A stretch of DNA of 43,104 nt from Deltaproteobacteria bacterium (GCA_019313245.1 JAFDBP010000203.1:1-43104), one strand, 5' to 3'; shown: positions 1-8,405, counted from the stretch's first letter. Numbers and translations: made by a program. Notes: generated from the letters alone by a model not told the origin.

Positions 1-2
1 CG

Positions 3-1322
3 TTCGCATCGACGCCGACCGATGGATACGGCGCTTTCGCGCCGCTGGGTGGCGTCCAGGGGATGATCGACTACTGCGCGCCCTGGGCGAACTGGCAGGG
101 CAACGGAACGACTGCACGCCCGGCCAAGGGCGCGACCGCCACCAACGCGTCCGGGCGAATCACCCCGCCGCTCTACCGCAACCCGGTGTTCTTCAGCGCC
201 GCCGGAGAGCCCAACATTACGCACTGCAGCGCGGCCAGCACGAATGGGACGGGCGGCAAGGGTCTGGTCCAGGCGGGCAATCCACTGACTGGAACGTGGA
301 TCGCCGACACGACGGGCGCTCCCAGCGGCGGCTTCTTCTTCAGCGCTGCGCCGCCCAGTGGATGGATGGGTATCCACACGACGAAGCGGGCCGGCGAACC
401 CCCGCTCAGCAGCAGTTACTCGAACTACCGCTACACGTACGCGACGCTTCGCAACAGCTGGGGTTTCTTCGGCCCGGCTCTCGGACCCGGTAGCTTCAAT
501 ATCCTGCACAACAAGGGCGCCAACCCGATCGCGAGCATCAACGTGAAGCAGGGTGCCGCCAAATTCGGCGGGACGATGCGGATGCTCGGCGCATTGACGA
601 GCAAGGCCTGTAAGTACAGCAACGGGGGCTGCTCTATGGGAACGGCCAACTGGCGCTACGAGGCGATTGGAACTTCTGCTCCCACGTCGAGCGGCGTCGT
701 CACCGCGGGCTACCTGGCGACCGCCAAGGCCTACTACTTCCACACGGCCCTGCAGGCGACGAGCACGATCGCAATCGAGGGCTCGCGCTTTCCGTGGACG
801 ACGGGAAGCGTCACGGTCACCGCCGTGGGGCGCGGTCCGCACAAGACCGTCCACTACGCGCAGGGTTACGACAACCGCGCCACCTACAACGGGGATGTCA
901 CCGGAACGATCCAACTTGTGACGCCCACGCTCACGCGCTGGCTCCAGCCCGCGATCAATTTCGAGACGGCCGGTATCGGAGTCTTCAAACTCAATTTCCT
1001 TCCCCCCGTCGGGTGTGGCGATTGTGACGGCGTAGCCGACCATCTGGACAACTGCTCGGAAGTTGCGAATCCGGTACAGGACGACACCGATGCAGATGAC
1101 TGCGGGAACGTCTGCGATGCGGATTACGACAACAACGGCACGGTGGGATTCGCGGATTTCGGCGCGTTCGCGCAGAACTTCGGCACGACCAACCAACTGT
1201 ACAACCACACCGAGCCCGTCCACGACCTCGTCGGCTTCGGCGACTTCGGCATCTTTGCGGCGAACTTCGGTGCGGCTCCGGGCCCGTCGGGCTCGACGAG
1301 CGGAACGACCGCCTGCCCGTAA
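3..1322 (+). CDS. Secreted protein with TSP type 3 and dockerin-like calcium loops (5' end missing)
   Basis: The reading frame is open to the left window edge, so the true start and any signal peptide lie outside; the first internal Met codon is at 63. The first ~320 visible residues are rich in Gly, Thr, Ser, Ala and aromatic residues, with scattered cysteines, and I recognise no family there. The last ~100 residues carry a thrombospondin type 3-like segment (CDGVADHLDNC, then DDTDADDCGNVCDAD). Next comes a dockerin-like EF-hand loop, DYDNNGTVGFADFGAFAQNFG in outline, and a second degenerate copy (VGFGDFGIFAANFG) that lacks the Asp/Asn calcium ligands. Such tails are typical of exported calcium-stabilised proteins. 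The stop TAA at 1320 is followed by a GC-rich inverted repeat. The gene converges on the DUF2188 gene. Extracellular location is inferred from the calcium loops; the biochemical role is unknown. Confidence 0.75.
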   Translation, partial: FASTPTDGYGAFAPLGGVQGMIDYCAPWANWQGNGTTARPAKGATATNASGRITPPLYRNPVFFSAAGEPNITHCSAASTNGTGGKGLVQAGNPLTGTWIADTTGAPSGGFFFSAAPPSGWMGIHTTKRAGEPPLSSSYSNYRYTYATLRNSWGFFGPALGPGSFNILHNKGANPIASINVKQGAAKFGGTMRMLGALTSKACKYSNGGCSMGTANWRYEAIGTSAPTSSGVVTAGYLATAKAYYFHTALQATSTIAIEGSRFPWTTGSVTVTAVGRGPHKTVHYAQGYDNRATYNGDVTGTIQLVTPTLTRWLQPAINFETAGIGVFKLNFLPPVGCGDCDGVADHLDNCSEVANPVQDDTDADDCGNVCDADYDNNGTVGFADFGAFAQNFGTTNQLYNHTEPVHDLVGFGDFGIFAANFGAAPGPSGSTSGTTACP

Positions 1323-1335
1323 AGGTCCCAAAAAC

Positions 1336-1377
1336 GAAGGCCGGCGGCCCCCCGTTTCGGGGTGGCGCGCCGGCCTC
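1336..1377. terminator. Shared terminator-like inverted repeat between convergent genes
   Basis: The arms AGGCCGGC and GCCGGCCT frame an inner, imperfect C-rich/G-rich stem with a TTT loop. Read leftwards (for the DUF2188 gene) the stem is followed by a five-T run, the complement of the A-run at 1330-1334. Read rightwards the T-run is only TTT. It probably ends the minus-strand gene and may also serve the plus-strand gene. Confidence 0.6.
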
Positions 1378-1424
1378 GCATTTCGATCGTCACCCGGCAG
1401 TGACCGGGCGTCGAATGCCTGGAT

Positions 1425-1628
1425 CTAGGCGGCGTACCTGCGCTTGGCCTGGATCTTCCCGTTGCGTCCCTTGATCTTGAGCACGCCGCGCGCGCGCTTG
1501 GCGAGCGAGCGACCCTTGCGGACCGCGGTTTCCTTCTTGCGGTGCGTGCTCTCGGGGCTCTTCTTGCCCTCGCGCTGAACCATCCAACCATCTTGATGCT
1601 TGCGTACGACGAACGACTTCATCGGCAT
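1425..1628 (-). CDS. DUF2188 family small basic protein
   Basis: A 67-residue protein starting MPMKSFVVRKHQDGWMV. The start at 1628 is favoured over the longer frame because GGAGG lies 6-7 bases upstream and the DUF2188 similarity begins here. DUF2188 proteins share a V-x-x-H-x-D-G-W-x-V-x-x-E-G opening, a middle helix in which residues are spaced for thread-like repeats, and a closing G-R-N/D-G-K-I-Q-x-x-R-x-Y. All of these are visible, ending GRNGKIQAKRRYAA. The protein is very rich in Lys and Arg. Its molecular function is not established for the family. It stands alone, with a terminator-like hairpin downstream. Confidence 0.8.
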   Translation of the reverse strand: MPMKSFVVRKHQDGWMVQREGKKSPESTHRKKETAVRKGRSLAKRARGVLKIKGRNGKIQAKRRYAA

Positions 1629-1800
1629 TGCTTCCTCCAATTGGTTCCGTACATGAAAAAGTGGAACCGTGGATACAATCGACCAAAAGAACAGCCCTCT
1701 GTAGCAAAAGCGACACCGACGCGGTTCACTCAGAGGCAACAGTTGTGCGGCAAGCGGCAACTCATGTGCAACTCGGATGGGACTCGAAGCCCAGACGGTG

Positions 1801-2694
1801 TCAAATGTTCGATTTCAGCCAGTTCACGAACAGCGGGATCCACTGGGCGGTGCCGTCTTCTCTTCGCCCAGCACCGAATCCGTGTCCGCCCTTGGGGAAC
1901 AGGTGCATCTCGACGGGCACTCCGTGTTCGACACATTTCTCGGCGTAGAGCGTCGACTCGCGCACGTTGCAGACATCGTCGTCGTAGGCGTGCACCAGGA
2001 ATGCGGGCGGCGTGTCTTTGGACACCAGCTCGAGCAGCGTGTTCTGGGCGACTTCCCCGTCGGTCATCTTGCGGTGGTAGAGACTCTCTTCAAGCCACTT
2101 TCGGTTTTCCGCATCGAGCTCCGTGACGCCGTAGATGAGCCCGGAGAAATTCGGGTTCTCCGCTTCGTCATCGCTCCTCCAGAGGCTCGCGACCGTCGCG
2201 AGATGGCTCCCGGCCGAAAAACCCACCACGCCGAGCTTGTCCTTCGCGAATCCGTACTTCTCCGCGTGTGCCCGCAGCAGCTCGAGCGCCCGGCGGGTAT
2301 CGGCGAGCGGAACGAGGTGGGGTTGGTCCGAGGATTCCGTTCTGGGCAGCCGGTACTTCAATACCCCCGTCGTGATGCCTCGCTTCGCCAGGAGCTTGGC
2401 CAGATCGTGCCCCTCGTGGTAGATCGCGACGAGTTCATAACCGCCACCCGGCAACAGGATGACCGCCCGGCCCGAGTTCTCACCCTCCGCTCTGTAGACG
2501 CTGAGCGTGGGCTCGGTGACGTCGTACGCGCAGACGACACCGAACGATGACACCTTCTCGTACTCTTCGAGATCGTTTTCCCTGTAGTGGGGCTTCTCCT
2601 GACCTGCCCAGAGTTCGTAGACATCCTGGGCCGCACCTTCGCCGGATAGGAACAGGATCAGAAACGCTGCGATGACCCGAGCCGCCAGATGCAT
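1801..2694 (-). CDS. Exported alpha/beta hydrolase (esterase/lipase, BD-FAE/acetylesterase-like)
   Basis: A 297-residue protein with an N-terminal signal peptide (hydrophobic stretch ~5-18, cleavage likely after GAA at 22). The fold signature is present: oxyanion-loop LPGGGY at 81-86, nucleophile elbow GFSAGSH with Ser160, an acidic cluster DDD at 238-240 for the catalytic acid, and GGHGFG with His271. This is the pattern of small-molecule esterases, such as acetyl-xylan or kynurenine-formamidase-like enzymes, that act on short acyl esters; the substrate cannot be told. GGGAGG sits 6 bases before the ATG. The gene is divergent from the cytochrome c gene with about 135 bp between starts, and nothing shows that they are functionally linked. 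Confidence 0.85.
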   Translation of the reverse strand: MHLAARVIAAFLILFLSGEGAAQDVYELWAGQEKPHYRENDLEEYEKVSSFGVVCAYDVTEPTLSVYRAEGENSGRAVILLPGGGYELVAIYHEGHDLAKLLAKRGITTGVLKYRLPRTESSDQPHLVPLADTRRALELLRAHAEKYGFAKDKLGVVGFSAGSHLATVASLWRSDDEAENPNFSGLIYGVTELDAENRKWLEESLYHRKMTDGEVAQNTLLELVSKDTPPAFLVHAYDDDVCNVRESTLYAEKCVEHGVPVEMHLFPKGGHGFGAGRREDGTAQWIPLFVNWLKSNI

Positions 2695-2816
2695 GTCCGC
2701 CTCCCGCGAGGAATATAGGCGGATTGCGAAGAGGTAGGAATTCCGAGCCGGCGCAGGGTCCTCCTCGGTGCATCTTCCCCTGGTGGCCGGCCTCGTGCGC
2801 CACTAGCATCGGGTGC

Positions 2817-2822
2817 GAGGAG
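2817..2822 (+). promoter_or_regulatory. Ribosome binding site that fixes a TTG start
   Basis: GAGGAG lies 6 bases before TTG at 2829. It places the cytochrome start well inside the longest frame and gives a clean signal peptide. Confidence 0.65.
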
Positions 2823-2828
2823 CCGCCA

Positions 2829-4772
2829 TTGAGTTCCGCTGTTCTGAAGTGGACGCGATCTGCACTCGTGATCGCTGCGGGCTGCGCGCTCGGCCTCGCG
2901 CTCGCGCTGCCGCCGCTGGCTTCGCCTCGCGCGAACCGAGAAATCGTCGAAGTTGCGAATGCCACCTTCGCGATCCGGGACCGCTGCATGACGTGTCACG
3001 CCGCGTCGGTCGACGGATACCACCCAACGGACGGCCCCGTCGCAGAGGGCTTCCACAGGCCTGCGCTGCTCGAAGCACACCCCGTCGCCGAGATGGGTTG
3101 CGAGGTGTGCCACGGCGGAAATCCGCTGGCCATCGAAAAGAGGCGAGCGCACGGCCTCGAAGAGGGCGAGAGAACGCCGCTGTTCACCGGGCTTCACACA
3201 CAGAGCCGCTGCGCGCGCTGTCATCTGGATACGCAGCTTCCGGGCGCCGAATTCCTCGAGCGGGGGCTCGCGCTCATCGACGACCGCGCGTGTTTCGCCT
3301 GCCACGAGATCCCGGGCGGAAAACAACGGGAGCGCGTGGCGCCGACGCTCGGGAACATCGCGGCGAAGGTACATCCCGAGTGGATCGTGGGATGGCTCAC
3401 CGATCCGACCTCGTATTTTTCAGGCGCCCGCATGCCCAACTACTACCTGACCGAAGAGCAGGCGAAGGCCATCACGAGCTATCTCGTGTTGTCGCTCTCC
3501 GAGCCCGTGCCGGAATCGCCCGGCGAAACGGCTGAACACGAGGAGAAACTCGACCGCACCGAAGCGCGGCGCCTGCTGAAGCAATCGGCCTGCCTGGATT
3601 GCCATCGCATGCGCGGAACCGGCGGCTCTCCGGGAATCCGCGCGCCCGACCTGAGCCGAATCGGCGACAAGGTGCGGGTGCCCTGGCTGATCGAGTGGTT
3701 GCAGGGCCCCCAGCATCTGCAACCGGGAGCGGGGATGCCCTCCTTCCGCTTCACCGAGGCCCAGGCCACGACGCTCGCGCGCTACCTCGCGGAGACCCTG
3801 ACCACGCGCCGCGAAGCAGAGGGTTCCGCGAAGACCAGGGTCGCCGTCGATCCGGCTCTCACTGAAGCGGGGAAGGTGCTGTTCAACGGCCTCGGGTGCA
3901 TGAACTGCCACGGCGGCCCAGGTGAGAAACCCGAATTCAAGCTGGGACCCGATCTGCGGCAGGTGGGAAATCGCGACGTTCGGGGCCTCTACTGGGCGAG
4001 CATGGGACAGGATTGGAACATGCGCCTCGAGAGTTATCTGCGTACCAAGGTCTCGACACCGCGGGCGTTCAACGAGAACCATCTGATGCCGAATTACCAA
4101 TTCGCACCCGACGAGGTGGAAGCCATCGTCGTCGCGCTGATGAGCTTCGCGGAGAATCCCGTCCCCGAAGCGTCGCGCTTCCGCCTGGTCCCGGACGAAC
4201 CCGCGCTACAGCCGCCCACCGGCGCCGCCGCCGCCGTCTTCCAGCGCTACCAGTGCCTTCAGTGTCACGCGCTGCGCGGTCGCTTCGGAAACGTGGCACC
4301 CGACCTCGGCTGGCAGGGCGACAAAGTCAAACGCGACTGGCTCGTCGACTTCCTGAAGGCGCCCTATCTGATTCGTCCGGCGAGCAATCTGCGAATGCCG
4401 AACTTCGGCATGACCGACGAGGAAATCCAGATCACGGCCGATTTCATCGAGTCCACCTGGTGGGACGATGAAGTTCCCCCCGACCCGTTCTCCGGAGAGG
4501 CTCCACCCCCAGCGCTCGTCGAGCGGGGAGAGGAACTGTTCGAGGATGACTACTCGTGCCTCGATTGCCACCAGGTCGGCGAAGAGGGTGAGTTGGATGG
4601 ACCCGTTCTCACCGACGTCGGGAATCGACTGCAACCGGGTTGGATCTACCAATGGATTCTCGACCCGCAGCGCTTCTACCAAAGCGACATGGATAGCCCG
4701 GAAGCGACTCCCGAAGACGCGCTGGCGCTCACCGCCTACCTGATCACGCTTCGAGATCAGACCGACGACTGA
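2829..4772 (+). CDS. Periplasmic octahaem cytochrome c with five tandem mono-haem domains
   Basis: A 647-residue electron-transfer protein. The TTG start gives a signal peptide (hydrophobic 11-31). Eight CXXCH haem-attachment motifs are present, at Cys53, 91, 128, 155, 255, 357, 476 and 577. The first three sit close together in ~80 residues with no nearby Met-Pro, like a small multihaem module. The last five each open a ~100-residue class I cytochrome c unit. Four of these have a Met-Pro axial-ligand motif 43-63 residues after the haem motif: RMPNYYLT (Met202), GMPSFRFT (Met303), LMPNYQF (Met420) and RMPNFGMT (Met523). The fifth has only SDMDSPEAT (Met621). No membrane segment follows the signal peptide, so a soluble periplasmic carrier is likely. 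No oxidase or reductase subunit is adjacent, so its partner is unknown. A hairpin follows the stop. Confidence 0.85.
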   Translation: MSSAVLKWTRSALVIAAGCALGLALALPPLASPRANREIVEVANATFAIRDRCMTCHAASVDGYHPTDGPVAEGFHRPALLEAHPVAEMGCEVCHGGNPLAIEKRRAHGLEEGERTPLFTGLHTQSRCARCHLDTQLPGAEFLERGLALIDDRACFACHEIPGGKQRERVAPTLGNIAAKVHPEWIVGWLTDPTSYFSGARMPNYYLTEEQAKAITSYLVLSLSEPVPESPGETAEHEEKLDRTEARRLLKQSACLDCHRMRGTGGSPGIRAPDLSRIGDKVRVPWLIEWLQGPQHLQPGAGMPSFRFTEAQATTLARYLAETLTTRREAEGSAKTRVAVDPALTEAGKVLFNGLGCMNCHGGPGEKPEFKLGPDLRQVGNRDVRGLYWASMGQDWNMRLESYLRTKVSTPRAFNENHLMPNYQFAPDEVEAIVVALMSFAENPVPEASRFRLVPDEPALQPPTGAAAAVFQRYQCLQCHALRGRFGNVAPDLGWQGDKVKRDWLVDFLKAPYLIRPASNLRMPNFGMTDEEIQITADFIESTWWDDEVPPDPFSGEAPPPALVERGEELFEDDYSCLDCHQVGEEGELDGPVLTDVGNRLQPGWIYQWILDPQRFYQSDMDSPEATPEDALALTAYLITLRDQTDD

Positions 4773-4775
4773 AGG

Positions 4776-4800
4776 CGCGAACTCTGCAAAATTCGCGTTT
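4776..4800 (+). terminator. Candidate intrinsic terminator after the cytochrome c gene
   Basis: Perfect 6-bp arms CGCGAA (4776-4781) and TTCGCG (4792-4797) flank a 10-base loop and are followed by TTT. It begins 4 bases after the stop codon. The stem is short and the T-run is short, so confidence is moderate. Confidence 0.45.
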
Positions 4801-4857
4801 CACGACTTGACGCAGCGGAATGCAGGGCGCCATCATCGGAGCCGCACCCACCGGACT

Positions 4858-4863
4858 GGAGGT
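4858..4863 (+). promoter_or_regulatory. Ribosome binding site that fixes a GTG start
   Basis: GGAGGT lies 7 bases before GTG at 4871. It is preferred over the upstream ATG at 4820, which has no such site. Confidence 0.6.
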
Positions 4864-4870
4864 CCTGACC

Positions 4871-5521
4871 GTGACGCGAATCATCTCCCGGACTTGCGGC
4901 GCAAGCACCCGAACTGCGCGTAGCTTGATTGCCCTGCTCGCCATCGCGACGCTCGGTTCGACCGTTGCCTGTGCGCCCAGTTCGGGCTGGACCCCAGTTC
5001 AGATAGGGTTCTTCAATCCGGGCCAGCTCTTCACGCAAGAGACCGACGTGCACGGCATGCGAATCAGCGTGCCCTACACGCGAAACGAGAACCTCTACGG
5101 GCTCGACGCCGGAATCGCCAGCACGGCGGAAACCCTGACCGGCGTTCAGACCAACTTCCTGTTCAACGGAGCCCAGGACGCCCGCGCTCTTCAGATGACC
5201 ATTTGCATGAATTCGTCGATCCAGGCGAAGGGCGTTCAGATGAGCGTGTTCAATCTGGTAGAGCAGAACTTCACCGGATTGCAGCTGGGCGGGCTCGTGA
5301 ACACGGCCGGCGACGCCAAGGGCGCACAGATCGCGGGAATCCACAACCGATCCGAAAGCATCGTCGGTCTCCAGATCAGCTCACTGGTCAACGAAACCAA
5401 CGACCTCAGGGGCCTGCAGCTCGGGGCGCTGAACTTCAACGACAGTGGCCCGCTGCCGTTCTTCCCGATCTTCAATTTCGGCTGGGGCAGCGACAGCGAC
5501 GAAGACGAAGACGAAGAATAG
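4871..5521 (+). CDS. Putative lipoprotein with 15-residue beta-solenoid-like repeats (LA_2272-like)
   Basis: A 216-residue protein starting at GTG. An N-terminal hydrophobic segment (19-33) runs into STVAC with Cys34. This is an imperfect lipobox, because Thr rather than Leu stands at -3. From about residue 60 to 190 the chain is a run of eight or nine 15-residue units of the form x-x-G-L/V-Q-x-x-x-x-x-N-x-x-x-x, for example FTGLQLGGLVNTAGD, AKGAQIAGIHNRSES and IVGLQISSLVNETND. This regular G-(L)-Q...N pattern resembles the surface-repeat proteins named after Leptospira LA_2272 and suggests a stacked beta structure. The protein ends in an acidic tail, SDSDEDEDEE. The function is unknown; surface or outer-membrane location is inferred. 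Confidence 0.7.
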   Translation: MTRIISRTCGASTRTARSLIALLAIATLGSTVACAPSSGWTPVQIGFFNPGQLFTQETDVHGMRISVPYTRNENLYGLDAGIASTAETLTGVQTNFLFNGAQDARALQMTICMNSSIQAKGVQMSVFNLVEQNFTGLQLGGLVNTAGDAKGAQIAGIHNRSESIVGLQISSLVNETNDLRGLQLGALNFNDSGPLPFFPIFNFGWGSDSDEDEDEE

Positions 5522-5634
5522 AGCGGAGGCGCATCCGCAGCGGAAAGCCCTCTTGCGCAGCTGGGTGCCCAAACCCGAAACGGATGGGTGTCGCCGACAC
5601 TTTCAGCCGTGACAAGCGACGCCCAGCGCTCGGA

Positions 5635-5886
5635 TCAGTTGCTGGCCTTGATGGGCAGGCCCTCTTTGTCGGTAAAGCTGCCGACGGCGATCATCACGAA
5701 ATCGACCATCGTCCAGATCCCGAACCCGCCGAAGCTAATCAGCTGCAGGATGCCGGTTCCGATCTTGCCCACGTAGAAGCGGTGCACACCCAGCACGCCC
5801 ACGAAAAAGCACAACAACAATACGGGCACGAAGCCCTTTTCTGAAACCTGAGCGCTCGATGCGCCCGTCGTCGAAGCGGTCGTCAT
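5635..5886 (-). CDS. TM2 domain-containing membrane protein
   Basis: An 83-residue protein. The start at 5886 is set by GAGGAGA 6-7 bases upstream and by homology beginning at the domain. After a short Thr/Ser/Ala-rich leader come two membrane helices joined by the TM2 signature: VLLLCFFVGVLGVHRFYVGK, then GTGILQLISFGGFGIWTMVDF. TM2 proteins are small inner-membrane proteins without an assigned reaction. Its ATG overlaps the stop of the upstream TM2 gene by four bases (ATGA), so the two are translationally coupled. The C-terminus (TDKEGLPIKASN) is typical of the family, in which the tail follows a short D-x-x-G-x-P motif. Confidence 0.85.
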   Translation of the reverse strand: MTTASTTGASSAQVSEKGFVPVLLLCFFVGVLGVHRFYVGKIGTGILQLISFGGFGIWTMVDFVMIAVGSFTDKEGLPIKASN

Positions 5887-6248
5887 TGCGGTCTCCTCAT
5901 ATCTTGATTTTTGGTGTGAATTCCGGTCAGATTCTGTCCGGGATAGGCCACGATCCGGCCCTGTGAATCGCGGAATTTCCCGGTCAGCAACAGGAACGTG
6001 ACGGTCAGGGAATGGGCGAAATCGCACACCAGGAACAGCGCTCCCCAGGCGGCCAGTCCGCTGGCAAAGCAATAGATCCAGGCGATCGTCAGACCCACAT
6101 CGACCAGACCCTCCCCGATGCGACCCAGATAGAAGTGCTGCAGGCCGACGAAGCCCAGCACCCCGGACAAGACGACGGCGTGGGCGTAGCTCTTGGGAGA
6201 ACACCTCCCGAACGGATCCGCCACTGCACCCGGCTCGATCGACTGCAC
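5883..6248 (-). CDS. TM2 domain-containing membrane protein, upstream partner
   Basis: About 121 residues from a GTG at 6248 that has AAGGGG 5 bases upstream. The frame extends to another GTG at 6374, but that one has no ribosome binding site and the added residues look non-coding. The domain starts SPKSYAHAVVLSGVLGFVGL and continues QHFYLGRIGEG, with Gln in place of the usual His before HFYLG. Two to three hydrophobic segments follow, then a soluble tail with GKFRDSQGRIVAYPGQN, a form seen in longer TM2 proteins. The 3' end overlaps the next TM2 gene by four bases. The pair may form a hetero-oligomer, which is inference only. Confidence 0.75.
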   Translation of the reverse strand: MQSIEPGAVADPFGRCSPKSYAHAVVLSGVLGFVGLQHFYLGRIGEGLVDVGLTIAWIYCFASGLAAWGALFLVCDFAHSLTVTFLLLTGKFRDSQGRIVAYPGQNLTGIHTKNQDMRRPQ

Positions 6249-6587
6249 GTCACCCCTTCCCACTTCCCCAGCGCCGTATCGGCCGACCAGATAGCAAGCT
6301 GAGCGCCCGGCAATCTCGAACGACCGGCGATTGGCGCTCCCAAGCTTCCATCCGATGACCCATATTGCTGTCACGCCCAGAGAGGAGCGCCCGCTGGAGG
6401 CCGCCGTGCTCGGGGCGCAGGCGGCGCCGGACCGCGCGAGCCGCTCGGGGATCTGTCAGGTATGCAGCTCGCTTCGCAAGTCCTCGAATGGGGGTCGGTT
6501 TCGAGCTCAGGGGGATTCCCCGCGGGAGTCTCCGGGTCGCGCAGCCCCCTTGCGAAACCGATCCGGCGCCCCCACGCTCCCCACTCA

Positions 6588-8342
6588 ATGGCGTCCCCCT
6601 CGGCCCTCCAACACGAGACCACCCCGCGTCTGCCACAGCGCTACAAGCTGCGCGGCGGTGGAGGCGAACCGACCCACATCGTCTGCGACGAAGCTCCGCG
6701 GGTAAAGGTCCAGGTACGCCGCGATTTCGCGTTCTCGCTCGCCGAAGCGAAGGAATTGGGCGAGCGCGTCATCCTGCTGGATGGCGCCGGCACGTTCGGC
6801 CCGCTGCTCGACAACAAGCGGCGCCTCTACAACCTCGATCACCACCAGGGCTGCGAGCGCACCTTCACCCTCGCCACCTGCGAGCAGGCGCTGCTGATGG
6901 TGACCAGCGGCCTCGACCTGGGTGAGGGCGATTGGCGCATTTTCGCCAACGAACCCGACCTCGACACCGTGCTGGCTCTCTGGTGCCTGCTGAATCACGT
7001 CCGCCTCAGGGAATTGCGCCCCGAGGTCCGCGACATCCTCTACCCGCTGATCCGCCTCGAAGGGGCGATCGACGCCAACGGCACCGAGTTGGCGGAAGTC
7101 TGCGGCTTGCCGAAGGACGTCTACGAGAAGGCGCAGCGGCGCCTCGGCGAACTGCTCGAGCGCGAAAAGTGCGTGAAGGGCGGCGGCGATTGGCAGACCC
7201 TCGACCTGGACGCCTACACGATCGAAATGCTCGGCGCGATCGACCGGATCATCTACTCGGTCGAAGACTTTCGCGGTTATGCGAGCATCGACGAAGTCTA
7301 CGGGCACGTAGAAATCGGCGAGCGCAGCGTCGCCATACTCTGCCGCGACGACTCGGGTATCTACGCCGTCGAAAAATTGCTGAAGGAGCGCTGGGGCGAA
7401 CAGCTCGGGGTCATCGCACTCGAGCGCGAGCCCGGCCACTACACGCTGCGACGCGCATCCACGCTCGCGGACATCGATTTGAACGACGCCTACAGCCTGC
7501 TCAACCAGCTCGACCGGAACGTCGACGGCCGCCCACCCGGCAAGCGCTGGGGCGGTTCCGAAAGCATCGGCGGCTCGCCCCGCCAGGGCGGCTCGACATT
7601 TGGCCCGAGCGAACTGCTGCAGTTGTTGGGCCGGGCTTTCGAGCCGACCAATCACTGGCAGCGCCTCCGCACCGCGGCGTACGCGGCGTCGCTCACCGCG
7701 CTGATCGTGGGTCTCGGCGCGGCCGCAGCGGCCCTGGTTTTGCCGAACCTCGGTCGAGCGGCGGCCGCGGTTGTGGGTGGAGGCATCCTGCTGCTGGGCA
7801 GCGCGCTCGCTTCGCACATCACTTCGGAGCGCCGCATGTGGCTCTACGGCTGGCGAAGGCCCGGCGGGGCGCGATGGCTGCTAGCGGCGGTGTTCGCCGC
7901 GCCGCTGGCCATCCCGCTGAGAGGTCTCTTTCCGGCTCCCGAAAGCTTCGCGCTCGACCGCGTCGCCCTGTCGATCGTCGGTGTCGCAGTGCTGGCACTC
8001 GCAGTCGAGGCCTGCTTCCGCGGGCTCGTGTACGGGCTCTTGCTGCGAAATTCGCGCCTACCCGGCCCGGATGACGGTGCGCGCATCACCTACCCGGCAG
8101 CCGTCTCCGCCCTGCTCTACGCGATCGTCGCCACCGGGCTGTGCCTGCCCGCCATCTGGAACGGCGCTCAACCGCTGCTGCTTCCCGTCGAAGAAACCGC
8201 GCTCGTCTTCGGCGCGGCCTTTGGCGGTGGACTGCTGCTCGCGCACGTCCGCGAGCGTTCGCTCTCGCTCTGGCCCGGCGCGGCGGCGCAGTTGCTCGGC
8301 GGCATCGCGTCCGCGGGTCTCGCGGCGCTACTGCTCGGCTGA
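6588..8342 (+). CDS. DHH-phosphoesterase-like domain fused to a CPBP (CAAX-protease-like) membrane domain
   Basis: About 584 residues from ATG 6588; the start is uncertain because no clear ribosome binding site is visible. The soluble part (1-~350) has VILLDGAG (Asp65), then RLYNLDHHQGCE with a DHH triad at 84-86, then NEPDLDTVLALWCLLNH with Asp124 and Asp126. These look like the metal-binding motifs of DHH phosphoesterases, but the D-x-D motif follows DHH instead of preceding it. After a Gly/Ser linker (~330-355), five to eight hydrophobic helices begin near 365. They contain VEACFRGLVYGLL (Glu474), like the CPBP motif EExxxRG with the first Glu replaced, and LLLAHVRERSLSLWPGAAAQ, like the third CPBP motif with Gln where the catalytic His is expected. 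The membrane half may therefore be a non-catalytic relative. The substrate and role are unknown. Confidence 0.65.
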   Translation: MASPSALQHETTPRLPQRYKLRGGGGEPTHIVCDEAPRVKVQVRRDFAFSLAEAKELGERVILLDGAGTFGPLLDNKRRLYNLDHHQGCERTFTLATCEQALLMVTSGLDLGEGDWRIFANEPDLDTVLALWCLLNHVRLRELRPEVRDILYPLIRLEGAIDANGTELAEVCGLPKDVYEKAQRRLGELLEREKCVKGGGDWQTLDLDAYTIEMLGAIDRIIYSVEDFRGYASIDEVYGHVEIGERSVAILCRDDSGIYAVEKLLKERWGEQLGVIALEREPGHYTLRRASTLADIDLNDAYSLLNQLDRNVDGRPPGKRWGGSESIGGSPRQGGSTFGPSELLQLLGRAFEPTNHWQRLRTAAYAASLTALIVGLGAAAAALVLPNLGRAAAAVVGGGILLLGSALASHITSERRMWLYGWRRPGGARWLLAAVFAAPLAIPLRGLFPAPESFALDRVALSIVGVAVLALAVEACFRGLVYGLLLRNSRLPGPDDGARITYPAAVSALLYAIVATGLCLPAIWNGAQPLLLPVEETALVFGAAFGGGLLLAHVRERSLSLWPGAAAQLLGGIASAGLAALLLG

Positions 8343-8405
8343 CGAGCCACCCAACCAATCAGAGCCCTTCGAATCCAGAATTTCGCGGTTGAGGCGGCCG
8401 GAGGC

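Noticed and set aside
5523-5538. GCGGA/TCCGC hairpin after the repeat lipoprotein gene
   Set aside because: Five-base arms without a T-run are common by chance in such GC-rich DNA.
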